From Schaalia hyovaginalis (GTDB lineage Bacteria > Actinomycetota > Actinomycetes > Actinomycetales > Actinomycetaceae), in contig NZ_JACHMK010000001.1 in NCBI RefSeq assembly GCF_014208035.1, forward strand, positions 558,001-622,000: DNA of 64,000 nt, written 5' to 3'. The position numbers and the translations under genes were made by a program. Below the pieces are notes generated by a model. It saw nothing but the letters and a program-made list of their open reading frames with translations. It ran no database searches and was not told where the DNA came from. Below are positions 20,301 through 28,087 of this stretch, in pieces. Numbering within the stretch: position 1 is the stretch's first letter; each line of letters begins with the position of its first letter.

Positions 20301-20453
20301 ATCTCCGACGTCGACAACTCGACGAAAAAGACCATCACCGTATCCGGCGATGCGGGAACACCCTCGGGCGTGAGGACTCTCGCGGCGACGCAAGAGGCCC
20401 TCGACGCCCTGTGGGCGCAGCGCCCCGACCTCGTGACCTGTTCTCAAGAATGA
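14364..20453 (+). CDS. Giant Ig-like / fibronectin type III surface protein
   Basis: 2029 residues from ATG 14364, placed four bases after GAGGGG; an upstream TTG at 14331 is weaker. One N-terminal membrane anchor (TPAVFVVVLSLIISVLAI) follows an Arg-rich tail, so nearly all of it is outside the cell. Residues ~50-380 may form a propeller-like domain. Then come at least seven Ig/cadherin-like repeats marked by 'ND-D-DGD' turns (for example NNDSDADGD, TNDIDPNGD), probably calcium binding, and about five fibronectin III domains from ~1480 (WSPPENEGSAISRYTV). No sortase signal. It heads an operon with MoxR, DUF58, transglutaminase-like and kinase genes, a conserved actinobacterial arrangement often near T7SS genes. 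Function unknown; a wall-spanning or adhesive role is inferred. Confidence 0.9.
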   Translation: MASRAGSRRRGRLLRRTPAVFVVVLSLIISVLAIIHRGVETTEVNVDDGGIWVTNASKLMVGHMNYDARLLDAAFVTESTNFDIGQAGDTVTFSDFASRSLAPVDVSSVALGAATSLPEGAIAMQGGQSVGVIDPAEGNVWLADASAPSSTAYTQETSLTTGLEAGVVATSTSGNVYALSAVAGEFFIAQRTGAVIDTHEIPVSGLSRASDLSLTVVGEHPVGLDSSTNTLILPDGSSYDLADQGISSGAVLQQPGPDSDRVLVATTTGLFAIPLDGGDAAVLGTSPKGLAGNAAPPVRHNRCAYAAWTVSGAYLRVCDDSSKDESGTVESLRSAEEIVFRTNRTRIVLNDIGNGSVWLPDDNMVLMNDWDQVAKELVENKTQEETPEITEEIADPERQEKNTPPEAVDDEFGIRPGRSTTLPVLNNDSDADGDVLTARVIEPADFGRLTRSRGGRALQITDVGEDQAGTTSFVYEATDGEAADTATVTVSVHPWSVNEGPRQVRHPVVKIGSEAQIEYNILTDWIDPDGDQIYLASAVAPAGLSVQFSEDGTISITELGAGAGTKAVEIEVSDGRDTTSGLLTVDVQEPGNIVPTANADFYVARVGEPLVLDPVTNDIDPNGDALSLVAVSVAPVTTTVVPDLGLGTITFTGTAPGSYQFTYTVTDGPSTALGVIRVDVVAAEEKATPIAEDDLAVLPAGGSTLVAPLANDTDPAGGVLVVQTIDVPESLGLQVALLDRHILRITSPAGLDDSVSFTYTVSNGQDTARAQVTVVPTRARDINAAPEANPDSVKVRVGDIGSVAVLANDRSPAGLPMTVSTTIENLTKRPELGTPFVTGNLVRLEAGDTPGIVTLAYTVRDSVGNTASSTVTFEVIADSQANSAPRPKALTAWAVTSEMTRISVPLNGIDPDGDSVTLVGIEQSPTKGTVELGTDWLEYTPSKGAIGTEVFTYIVEDRKGKQATARVRVGIAPPSTRNQDPIAVNDSITIRPARDVSVGVMVNDIDADGDTISLLEGSLVSNVTGLEARITGQTVTFTSPADEGDYSIAYRITDGKGGTATASLTIHVRTDAPLQAPVARDDVVAISELPERTGSVRVAVTDNDDDPDGVLTDLTVSTKSSLASVDGQEVIVTPTENRALIVYTITDKDGLSSSAVLFVPGINRTNPVVDETRVPLEVRADEDVTIDINDYVLVRSGRTAHIVDGASVTASVGIDPGIELVDDHSLKFHVTADYTGKSSISFEARDGLADDDSALSAVLTIPIRVKSTTNHPPTLTPTAIRVAAGDDPVSYDLSLMVDDPDDADPTSFTYSLVKSPNGVAVSLNGHLLSVQAVLGQQKGDLDPIVVSVDDGSGEVEAQIPVKVVSSTAELPRATDIEITTANAGQSMTIDLTPALFNPFKETRLRIHSVQFQVGAGTLDPDSDRYSLTITPQAGKTGSMIVTYKVADATEDPSRNVQGKIILTVRDRPAPPTEVKASVSGAGRATVSFTPGASNGADIDFYEMTDVTTGQTYRCEIAVCEASGLTNGVEHAFTVRAHNDVGYSDPSGASNRELIDAVPGKMPTPTLEEGDRQLRISWSPPENEGSAISRYTVSVVGADGVRTVEATSTSTIVSDLKNGQSYTVTVVAHNGAKEPSQSSDGVIGTPYGTPDTPTAITASVTEASADGVTATVGVSWDRGSPEDADWGETTVTVGGISTTVDKTRTSALLVGIEPGLGHEVTVQTSNAHGNKSAIGTSVVRVSTVPFAPSADALRLEPTGVKGELRVVGLSKKGGRGYSPDELRIHYTITGRGCGADGPQLDTSSMLINSGDNTPVSYSFCQVGIASTGDPSVSAIVTAQAVAPESKPEAPTLTATPVSTTSIALNWNIESASPPVSSAVLLVDGSRIPVTYANGAHTVSDLAPGRAYTFTLEISNAWGTASSTTTAVTPMDVRLAWTNTCAADVTPGVQTPEGGTPESCFTYSVAPVGWTLDAKPLVCTVISDVDNSTKKTITVSGDAGTPSGVRTLAATQEALDALWAQRPDLVTCSQE

Positions 20454-20471
20454 CAAGGATTCAAGATCGAC

Positions 20472-21437
20472 ATGACGATCAGCATTGACGATGCCACGCG
20501 CTTCGCCCAGACCTTCGCAGGCCTCGTCGACGGCATCTCCGCAGCCGTCCTCGACAAGGAGCCGACGATCCGTCTCGCCCTGACGACGATGTTCGCGGGC
20601 GGGCATCTTCTTCTCGAAGACGCACCCGGCACGGGCAAGACCGCGCTCGCCCGCGCCATGTCGAGGGTCATTGACTCGCGGACCGCTCGCATCCAGTTCA
20701 CTCCCGATCTGCTGCCCTCGGACATCACCGGCGTCAACATGTACGACCAGAAGAGCGGCGACTGGAGGTTCCACGGCGGACCGATCTTCGCTGAGATCGT
20801 CCTCGCCGATGAGATCAACCGCGCTTCGCCGAAGACTCAGTCGGCGTTGCTCGAAGTCATGGAGGAGGCTCAGGTGACGGTTGACGGAATCCGCCACCTC
20901 GCACCGGAGCCCTTCATGGTCATCGCCACCCAGAACCCGATCGAGCAGGCGGGCACCTACCCCCTGCCCGAAGCCCAGCTCGACCGCTTCCTCATGAAGA
21001 CCTCGATCGGCTATCCGTCACGGGCCGCCATGATCGACGTCCTCGACGGTGCGGCTGCGCCCGACCGATCGAAACTCGTGAGACCGCTGCTCAAGGCCGA
21101 TCAGGTCGTGCGTCTCGCCGGACTCGCGGCGCAGAATCACACGGATCGAGCCGTCCTCGACTACATCGCTGCTCTCGCTGAGGCGACCCGTCAGGATGAG
21201 TCCTCCACGCTGGGCGTCTCCACGCGCGGAGCCATCGGCATGGCCCGTTGCGTCCGTGTCTGGGCCGCAGCCCAGGGACGTAACTTCGTCCTTCCGGACG
21301 ATGTCAAGGACCTCGCGATCCCCGTGTGGGCGCATCGTATCGTCGTCGATCCGGACGCCCTCTTCTCGGGGGCCACGGCCGAGGGCGTCATCAACCGCGC
21401 TCTGACCACCGTTCCTGCGCCGGCAGTGAGCGCCTGA
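20472..21437 (+). CDS. MoxR-family AAA+ ATPase
   Basis: 321 residues. Walker A DAPGTGKTALA lies near residue 50, Walker B VLADEINRA and sensor-type ATQNPIEQAGTYPLPEAQLDRF follow. These are the standard MoxR/RavA-clade motifs. MoxR ATPases act as chaperones that assemble or activate partner proteins, typically encoded beside a DUF58 protein, as here (the next start is 6 bases away). It starts 18 bases after the giant surface protein gene. The probable client is a protein of this operon, but no direct evidence exists. Confidence 0.95.
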   Translation: MTISIDDATRFAQTFAGLVDGISAAVLDKEPTIRLALTTMFAGGHLLLEDAPGTGKTALARAMSRVIDSRTARIQFTPDLLPSDITGVNMYDQKSGDWRFHGGPIFAEIVLADEINRASPKTQSALLEVMEEAQVTVDGIRHLAPEPFMVIATQNPIEQAGTYPLPEAQLDRFLMKTSIGYPSRAAMIDVLDGAAAPDRSKLVRPLLKADQVVRLAGLAAQNHTDRAVLDYIAALAEATRQDESSTLGVSTRGAIGMARCVRVWAAAQGRNFVLPDDVKDLAIPVWAHRIVVDPDALFSGATAEGVINRALTTVPAPAVSA

Positions 21438-21442
21438 GTCCA

Positions 21443-22672
21443 GTGACTCTCACAGCGCCGCTCCAAAAGGCCCGCGACGCCCTCATCCGGGCATCCCGCA
21501 CCCCTGTGATCGCCCTTGGCATCAGCTGGTTGAAAACGATCACGGCCACAGGGTGGGCGGTGATCATCTGCGGGAGCCTCGCCGCATGGATCGCCACGAC
21601 GTGGGGGTGGGTCGAGGCGCACGTCATTGCGACGACCTGCGCTGCGGTCATGCTCTCGGCACTGGTGCTCGTCGCATGGCCTATCCCGCATCGGATCGCG
21701 ATCGACCTGCCGCAGAAGCGCATCGTTGCAGGCCAAACCGCTGTCGGCGGCATCACCGTGACCAATACGCGTACCAGACCGATCGGCTCGGGAGTCATCG
21801 AGCTCCCCATCGGAGCCGGAAGCGGACAGTTCCTCGTCCCGCCACTGGGGCCGAAAGCGCGATGGGAGGAGATCTTCTCGGTCGTCACCCGTCGGCGCGG
21901 CCTCATCAGCATCGGTCCCGCAAGATCGGTCCGCTCCGATGGCCTGGGCTTACTGCGCCGCGTCCGCATAGGGGACCGCCCCGATGTCCTCAGAGTCCAT
22001 CCGCGTACGGTACGGCTCCCCTTCGATGCCACGGGATTCCAGCTGGACGTCGAAGGGGTGACCACGGCGAGACTGTCTTCCTCGGATGTCTCTTTCCACG
22101 CCCTGCGTGACTATGAACCGGGCGACGACCGACGTAACGTGCACTGGGCGTCCACTGCGCGCCTCGGACGCCTGATCGTTCGGCAGTTCGAGGAAACCCG
22201 CCGTTCTCACCACATGATCATCATCGATACGGCGGCTCGCGTGTGGCCCGGAGATGCTTTCGAAACAGCGGTTTCCATCGGAGCCTCGCTCGCTCTCACC
22301 GGACTCAGCGCGTCTCGCACGGTATCGATGAGCACATCGGCTGGCTGGCTGCCGACGAGCTCACCGGTCCGCATGCTCGATGCCCTTACCGAGATCGAAG
22401 CGGGGGACAACGTTGATGTCGAGGAGCGAGTGAGGCGCTGCGTCGAAGAACGCGGCGGAGCATCGGCGGTGACGATCGTCGTCAATCCCGGGATGTCGGA
22501 CGAGGACGCCTCGCGTCTGGCGGGCGTGCCCGGCTCGGACGTGTCGGTCCTCGTCATCCGCGTCCGTCCCGGTGCTTCGCGTCGGCGTCGCCGACTCTCC
22601 AGGGGGGTGCTCCTCGATTGCCCGAGCCTGGACGATCTGCCTCGCCTCATCGTGGGGGGAAAGCTGTCATGA
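21443..22672 (+). CDS. DUF58 domain membrane protein
   Basis: 409 residues from GTG 21443; the longer open frame upstream lies inside moxR. Two N-terminal membrane spans (ATGWAVIICGSLAAWIAT and a second) are followed by a cytoplasmic or surface region with the DUF58 signature LRDYEPGDDRRNVHWASTAR near residue 220, then a vWA-like domain. DUF58 proteins are regular partners of MoxR ATPases. The stop overlaps the next start (TCATGA), so translation is coupled to the transglutaminase-like gene. Confidence 0.93.
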   Translation: MTLTAPLQKARDALIRASRTPVIALGISWLKTITATGWAVIICGSLAAWIATTWGWVEAHVIATTCAAVMLSALVLVAWPIPHRIAIDLPQKRIVAGQTAVGGITVTNTRTRPIGSGVIELPIGAGSGQFLVPPLGPKARWEEIFSVVTRRRGLISIGPARSVRSDGLGLLRRVRIGDRPDVLRVHPRTVRLPFDATGFQLDVEGVTTARLSSSDVSFHALRDYEPGDDRRNVHWASTARLGRLIVRQFEETRRSHHMIIIDTAARVWPGDAFETAVSIGASLALTGLSASRTVSMSTSAGWLPTSSPVRMLDALTEIEAGDNVDVEERVRRCVEERGGASAVTIVVNPGMSDEDASRLAGVPGSDVSVLVIRVRPGASRRRRRLSRGVLLDCPSLDDLPRLIVGGKLS

Positions 22673-25233
22673 CCGCTCCGCGACGCCGGCGTCCCCGGAA
22701 CAACCCGACCGGCACCCCTCCTCCGAGGGTCGCCGCCGTGCAGGAACGCCTTCGAGGAAGGCTCCCCGGATGGGCGCTTCTCGTCGTGGGGGCGCTCTTC
22801 ATCGGCCCCACCGCTGCTCATACACCAGTCTTCGGCGATCCTTCGGGTGCGCTCGCGGCCGGGACCGGCGTTTTCATCGGCCTCTTGATCGCTGCGGCGG
22901 CGACTCGCTGGAAGTGGGATGCACTGTCGGTCCTGGCAGCGGTGCTCGCGGCGTATCTTCTCCTCGGCGGAGCCGTCGCTCTGCCGAAGACGACTCTGTA
23001 TCACGTGCTCCCTACGGCGCAGACGCTCCAGGTATTGGTACTCGGGGCGGTTCAGTCCTGGAAAGACCTGCTGACCGTCACCCCGCCCGCCTCCTCGTAC
23101 ATCGGCCCCGCCCTGGTCCCGTGGATCTGCGGCCTCGTATCGTCGACGCTCGCCGGACTTGCGACCGTGCGCAGGGGAAGCGCGATCCTCGGAAGCGTTC
23201 CGATCATCCTCATGGGAGCGATCGGCATTGCCTTCGGACCGTCGGGAACGCGACCGATGATCTGGCCGGTCATCGTCTGGTGGGCGGCGCTTCTCCTGTG
23301 GTGGGCTGCGGCTGCCCAGAGACGTCGGATCGCCGACGGTGAGGACATCCTCATCGGACGGAGGACGACAGCGACGAACGTCACCTCTACGGCGACGACC
23401 GGCCGCTCTCGCAGCGTCATCAACATCGGCCGTCGGGCGGTGTCGGCTCTCGTCATGACAGCGATCGGCGTAGGACTCGCCGTTCCGGCGACGATCGAGT
23501 GGGGGCCCTGGAATTCAAGGATCGTCGGCCGCGATGTCGTCGAACCACCGCTCGATGTGCGCGCCTACCCGTCGCCCTTGGCCGCCTACCGCCACTACAC
23601 GACCGATTTGGAGCGCAAGAAGCTCCTCTCGGTCACGGGGCTTCCCGAGTCCGCACGGGTGCGCATCGCCGTCATGGACGTCTACGACGGCACGACCTTC
23701 GGCATGAGCGAGGCTGAAACTCATCCCGGATCGGGGTATCTGTCCGTCGGATCGCGCCTGCCCGAGCAGGTCGTCAGCGAGGACGCCCGCCTCGCGGAGA
23801 TGACGATGAAAACGTCGGGTCTCATCGGTCCCTGGGTTCCATCGGTCGGCACCGTCCAGACGCTCACTTTCAGCGGCGAGGATGCCGATGAGCAGCAGGA
23901 CGGCTTGCACGCCGACCTGTGGTCCGACTCGGCACTGACGACCGGACCGACTTCCGCGATGGATTACACCGTGATCTCCTACGTCGAGCCGAAGCCTTCC
24001 GACGGCCGATTGGCCGACGTCGAGGCCACCGACTTCTACGGAAGGGATGAGAACGTTCCCGAGGGCATCGCCGAATTGGCCGCTTCGGTCTCTGCGAAGG
24101 AGCAGTCCCCTCTCGCGAAGGCTCGAGCCATCGAACGATACCTGTCCGAGGACGGCTTCTACTCGAACGAGGATGCGGCGGCTTCGCGTCCCGGGCATCG
24201 GGCCGACCGTCTTCAGCGCATGCTCGACGCTGAACAGCTCATCGGCGACGATGAGCAGTACGCGGCTCTCATGGCGCTCATGCTTCACTCCATCGGAATG
24301 AACGCCAGGGTCGTTATGGGGTTCTACTCGGAGGATGTCTCCGGTGATGCGTCCTTCTACGGCGCGGACATGCACGTGTGGGTGGAGGTCGAATTCGAAG
24401 ACGCCGGGTGGGGCGTCTTCGATCCGACGCCGCCGCGCGACCAGAAGCCTCGGACCGACGTGCCCGAGCCGAATTCCGTGCCCCGGCCTCAGGTCCTGCA
24501 ACCGCCCGAGCCTCCTGAAGAACCGGTGGATCTGCCGCCGACGACTTCCGATCGCGACGCAGAGTCTCAAGATGACGAGGATCGTGAGATCCCGTGGGGG
24601 GTGATCGTCGGAGTTTCGGTTTCGATCCTGGTGATCATCGGCCCTATCCTCGCGATCCTGCTCGCCAAGGCGTTGCGTCGGCGCGCTCGGCGCAACACCG
24701 CGGACCCGCGCGCAGCACTGGTCGGATCGTGGGACGAAGTGGTCGATATGGCCACTGATGCCGGCATCACGGTGATGCCGAACAAGACGCGCCAGGAGAC
24801 GGCGTGGGAGCTCACGAGCCTGTGGCAGGACCGTGCCGACTCATCCCGTGGTGATGCCCGCCGGGGTGAGGGCGATTCCGGTGAGGCTGCGGTGATTCCC
24901 GGATGGACCTTGTTCGCGCAGAGGGTCCCCACGATCGTCGCCGTCGCCCGTCGGGCGGACATCGCCGATTTCGCAGAGGAAGGCGGGTCCCAGTCGGAGG
25001 CGGTACTCGCCTGGAACGAGGTCGACGGTTTGCGTCGGGAACTTCGGAGCACGGCTCGACCGCTTACCCGGATCCATCGTGCCCTGTCCTTGAGATCCTT
25101 GCTCGCCCGATATCGGCGCGCACGCGCCTCTCACCGGAACCGGAAGCACCTCGCAGAGAACGCCGCCCGAGCGAGTCGCAGTACCTCTCAGGCCTCCGCG
25201 TCTCGGCGGCCGAGCAGAAAGAAGTCCCGATGA
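22669..25233 (+). CDS. Transglutaminase-like membrane protein, nucleophile apparently missing
   Basis: 854 residues from ATG 22669. About six N-terminal spans, an extracellular region of ~450 residues, one more span (VIVGVSVSILVIIGPILAIL) and a cytoplasmic tail of ~190 residues. The transglutaminase core is clear: GDDEQYAALMALMLHSIGMN near residues 526-545, the His region DMHVWVEVEF and the Asp in FDPTPP. In active members the first motif reads G-x-C-E-Q-[FY]-A; here the Cys position holds Asp, so catalysis by the usual Cys-His-Asp triad is not expected. The role may be structural or binding. The stop overlaps the kinase start. Confidence 0.9.
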   Translation: MTAPRRRRPRNNPTGTPPPRVAAVQERLRGRLPGWALLVVGALFIGPTAAHTPVFGDPSGALAAGTGVFIGLLIAAAATRWKWDALSVLAAVLAAYLLLGGAVALPKTTLYHVLPTAQTLQVLVLGAVQSWKDLLTVTPPASSYIGPALVPWICGLVSSTLAGLATVRRGSAILGSVPIILMGAIGIAFGPSGTRPMIWPVIVWWAALLLWWAAAAQRRRIADGEDILIGRRTTATNVTSTATTGRSRSVINIGRRAVSALVMTAIGVGLAVPATIEWGPWNSRIVGRDVVEPPLDVRAYPSPLAAYRHYTTDLERKKLLSVTGLPESARVRIAVMDVYDGTTFGMSEAETHPGSGYLSVGSRLPEQVVSEDARLAEMTMKTSGLIGPWVPSVGTVQTLTFSGEDADEQQDGLHADLWSDSALTTGPTSAMDYTVISYVEPKPSDGRLADVEATDFYGRDENVPEGIAELAASVSAKEQSPLAKARAIERYLSEDGFYSNEDAAASRPGHRADRLQRMLDAEQLIGDDEQYAALMALMLHSIGMNARVVMGFYSEDVSGDASFYGADMHVWVEVEFEDAGWGVFDPTPPRDQKPRTDVPEPNSVPRPQVLQPPEPPEEPVDLPPTTSDRDAESQDDEDREIPWGVIVGVSVSILVIIGPILAILLAKALRRRARRNTADPRAALVGSWDEVVDMATDAGITVMPNKTRQETAWELTSLWQDRADSSRGDARRGEGDSGEAAVIPGWTLFAQRVPTIVAVARRADIADFAEEGGSQSEAVLAWNEVDGLRRELRSTARPLTRIHRALSLRSLLARYRRARASHRNRKHLAENAARASRSTSQASASRRPSRKKSR

Positions 25234-26834
25234 CGCCTACTCCGATGACCGCGATTGCTCCCGGTCCTGAACTGCCGGGATTCGAATGGGTGCGCCCCCT
25301 GGGGGCGGGAGGCTTCGCGGATGTGCACCTCTACCGTCAACTCCTGCCCTCGCGCGACGTGGCCATCAAGGTCGTCCGCTCGCAGACGGACGAGCGAGGC
25401 GCCGCGGAGCTGCGACGCGAGGCCAATGCGATGACGGCGGTCGCCGGGCATCCGGCGATCGTTCAGCTGTACGGCGCCGGGACCGCTGAGGACGGATGCC
25501 CGTATCTCGTCATGGAGTACTGCCCTGTCTCCGATGTCGGCGATCAAGTGCGAGCGCGTCCCATGTCGATCGATCAGGCCCTCGACATCATGATCCAGAT
25601 CAGCGGCGGCGTCGAAATGCTCCATCGCTCGGACGTCGTTCATCGAGACATCAAGCCGACGAACATCATGCTCGACTCGTACGGGCGTCCGGTTCTCTCC
25701 GACTTCGGGGTGGCCTCTCCCGTCGGCGCCCTCGCCGACGGCTTCCTCGACGGTTTCTCCGTCCTTTGGGCTCCTCCTGAACAGCAGGATCAACGCACCC
25801 ACGTCCATCCGACGCAAGACGTATGGGCGCTGGCGACCACGACGTGGACCCTCCTGTCGGGGCGCAGCCCCTTCGAGGATCCCCTCGGTGACAACTCCGC
25901 CGTCGCCGTCGCCGCGCGAGTCCGATCCGGGCGCGTTGGCGGTCTTGGACGCGCCGACGCCCCCGCTCAACTGGAGAAGGTCCTCCTCCGCGCGATGACC
26001 GTCGATCCGCTGGCCCGAACGCCCTCCGCCGCGGAGTTCGGGCGGGCCCTCCAGGGGATTCAACGTCTCATGGGCAGGCCCGTCACCCGTCTCGAGATTC
26101 GTGATCCGCGATCCGATGGTGGCTCGGCGCAGCCATCGCTCGGTGCGTTCGGCGGGGCAGTGGACGAAGGCCATCGGGACGGGTCTGAATCGCGACAGGC
26201 CGATCAAGGGACTCGACTGCGGTCGGTACCGTCTATCGACGCCGATAGAACAAGGCTTCGTGCGCCGAGCTTCGACTTCGATTCAGGGGTCGTCGCCCGC
26301 GCCGATGCCTGGAAAGAGCCGAGCTCGGCGACCACCGGGCGCCGAGCTGATGATCCGGAGGAGGAGTCCGCGCCCGGCCGGGTCTCGGTGTGGGGGATCG
26401 TCGCCCTCGTCCTTATCGCAGCCGTGATCATCGCGGGATTGGTCGTCGCCATGCTCACGGGGGGAGGGCGGAGGATCACTCTGCCCGCGATCACTCCCGA
26501 TCAGGGCAATGAGACCGCTGACCCGATCGACGCCCCTCCGGCCCCGGTCACATCGTTGAAGGGCACGATCAACGACGGCAATGTCACGTGGACATGGATC
26601 GGCGCCGAGCAGTCCCAGTCGGGCACCCAGTCCGGGCGAGGCGTCCAGACCGCCACGACCGATCACTACCTGTACACGGCGACCAGGCCCGGTGAGGAGC
26701 CTGTCCTCAACAATATCGATGCGAACACAGTGACGATCGTCGGGGTGCCGGGCGAGAACTGTCTGCAGGTCGTCGCAGTGAGCGAACGAGGGCGTCAATC
26801 GAGGGCAGTCGAGGAATGCGTCACCCTCGACTGA
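25230..26834 (+). CDS. Transmembrane Ser/Thr protein kinase (PknB-type)
   Basis: 534 residues from ATG 25230 overlapping the previous stop. Kinase domain: glycine loop LGAGGFADV, Lys in VAIKVV, catalytic loop HRDIKPTN near 137-144, DFGVASP near 160. An acidic juxtamembrane linker leads to one span (VWGIVALVLIAAVIIAGLVV, from ~388) and an extracellular ~120-residue domain with fibronectin-like character and two Cys. With the PP2C phosphatase at 45422 and FHA proteins at 38083 and 46294, it suggests a phospho-switch acting on the T7SS or the surface-protein operon. Its 3' end overlaps the convergent mycP gene by 40 bases. Confidence 0.94.
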   Translation: MTPTPMTAIAPGPELPGFEWVRPLGAGGFADVHLYRQLLPSRDVAIKVVRSQTDERGAAELRREANAMTAVAGHPAIVQLYGAGTAEDGCPYLVMEYCPVSDVGDQVRARPMSIDQALDIMIQISGGVEMLHRSDVVHRDIKPTNIMLDSYGRPVLSDFGVASPVGALADGFLDGFSVLWAPPEQQDQRTHVHPTQDVWALATTTWTLLSGRSPFEDPLGDNSAVAVAARVRSGRVGGLGRADAPAQLEKVLLRAMTVDPLARTPSAAEFGRALQGIQRLMGRPVTRLEIRDPRSDGGSAQPSLGAFGGAVDEGHRDGSESRQADQGTRLRSVPSIDADRTRLRAPSFDFDSGVVARADAWKEPSSATTGRRADDPEEESAPGRVSVWGIVALVLIAAVIIAGLVVAMLTGGGRRITLPAITPDQGNETADPIDAPPAPVTSLKGTINDGNVTWTWIGAEQSQSGTQSGRGVQTATTDHYLYTATRPGEEPVLNNIDANTVTIVGVPGENCLQVVAVSERGRQSRAVEECVTLD

Positions 26835-28087
26835 ATCGGAGAGGCATTCTCCGACGCGTGCGGCCCCCACTGGCGCCTTCTCATCCATGAGACGAGGAGC
26901 ACCGCTGCGACGAGCGCGGATCCTGCTCCTGTGATGACGAGGACGAGCCGACGATGCGCTCCGCTATGATCGACGAGGGGCGCGGGACGAATCATCAACG
27001 GCTCGACGGTCTTTTCCCCTCGCGGGTACTTCGGATTGTCCGGTCCGAGAGCCGTCCCGTCGTTCGTGAAGGTGAGCGCGTCATACGGGGCGATGATCCC
27101 CCAGCCGAGACGATCCGATTTCCTCGCCGCATTCGTCCGGAGCGCAGTCGCGAGGATCCGGTACTCCCATTCGGCCACTGATTCGGACGGATAAGCCGAG
27201 GCAACGAGAGCGGCGAGGCCCGCCGCATAGCCGGTGGCGTACGAGGCCGTCGGGGCATCGGGGGCGAGCACGCAGTCACCATAGCTCTTATAGGTCGTCA
27301 ACACCTTGCCTCCGGGAGCAGCGACCTCGACGTGTGTGCCTGCGACGACGTTGTCGCTTGGCAGTCCGGTGTCGTCAACGGCCGTCACCGACAGGACTTC
27401 CGGGTAAGCGGCGGGGTAGCGGATGGTATTGGCCCCCGAGTCATTCGCAGCGTCGACGTTGCCCGCTGAGGCGACCACCAGGGAGCCCCGGTCCGTCGCA
27501 TAACGGACGGCGCTCTCGAGTTCGGGCGAAGGAGTCGGAGACGACAGGGGGACGGTGATGATGACTGCGCCCTGGTCGGCGGCCCAGCGGATCCCTTCGG
27601 CCGTCACTCGAGAGTCCGGGCCGTGACCGTCCTCGACCGTCTGCGGATCGTTGCTCTCATAGACGCGGACGGGCAGAATCCGCGACTGGGGTGCGATTCC
27701 GACGACACCTGAGCCCTCGATCCGCCGTGCCGCGATTTCACCCGCGACGGCGGTTCCGTGTCCGGAGACATCGATTCGTCCATCGGTCTGGCCGACGAAA
27801 TCCTTGCCGGCAATGACGGTGCCTCCGGCAAGATGCGGGTTGGAGGCATCGACGCCGGAGTCGACGACAGCGACGAGGACATTGCCCTCGGATAAGCGCC
27901 ATGCATCGTTCATCCCCAGCTGCGCGATGAAAGAGGGCGCTTGGGAGACGAGAGTGTGCTCGTTGAAGGTCTCGACGCACGGATCATCTGTCGCCGCACG
28001 ATCGTCTGCACGAGCCGGTTGTACCGGGAGGAGAGAGACGCCGATGAACGCCGTCATCATGAGGCTGGTGAGTAATCGCCTCCTCAT
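26795..28087 (-). CDS. mycP: Mycosin-type subtilase of the T7SS
   Basis: 430 residues from ATG 28087, which overlaps the eccB stop (ATGA); an in-frame ATG seven codons earlier lies inside eccB. Sec signal at residues 1-28 ending PARA. Catalytic residues: Asp76 (VVDSGVD), His110 (SGHGTAVAG), Ser282 in TASYATGYAAG, where the usual GTSxAAP is altered but Ser is kept. A C-terminal span (LVLVITGAGSALVAAVLLVSW) anchors it with a short Arg tail. Mycosins are membrane-bound proteases needed for stability of the ESX complex. Last gene of eccD-eccB-mycP. Confidence 0.93.
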   Translation of the reverse strand: MRRRLLTSLMMTAFIGVSLLPVQPARADDRAATDDPCVETFNEHTLVSQAPSFIAQLGMNDAWRLSEGNVLVAVVDSGVDASNPHLAGGTVIAGKDFVGQTDGRIDVSGHGTAVAGEIAARRIEGSGVVGIAPQSRILPVRVYESNDPQTVEDGHGPDSRVTAEGIRWAADQGAVIITVPLSSPTPSPELESAVRYATDRGSLVVASAGNVDAANDSGANTIRYPAAYPEVLSVTAVDDTGLPSDNVVAGTHVEVAAPGGKVLTTYKSYGDCVLAPDAPTASYATGYAAGLAALVASAYPSESVAEWEYRILATALRTNAARKSDRLGWGIIAPYDALTFTNDGTALGPDNPKYPRGEKTVEPLMIRPAPLVDHSGAHRRLVLVITGAGSALVAAVLLVSWMRRRQWGPHASENASPIQSRVTHSSTALD

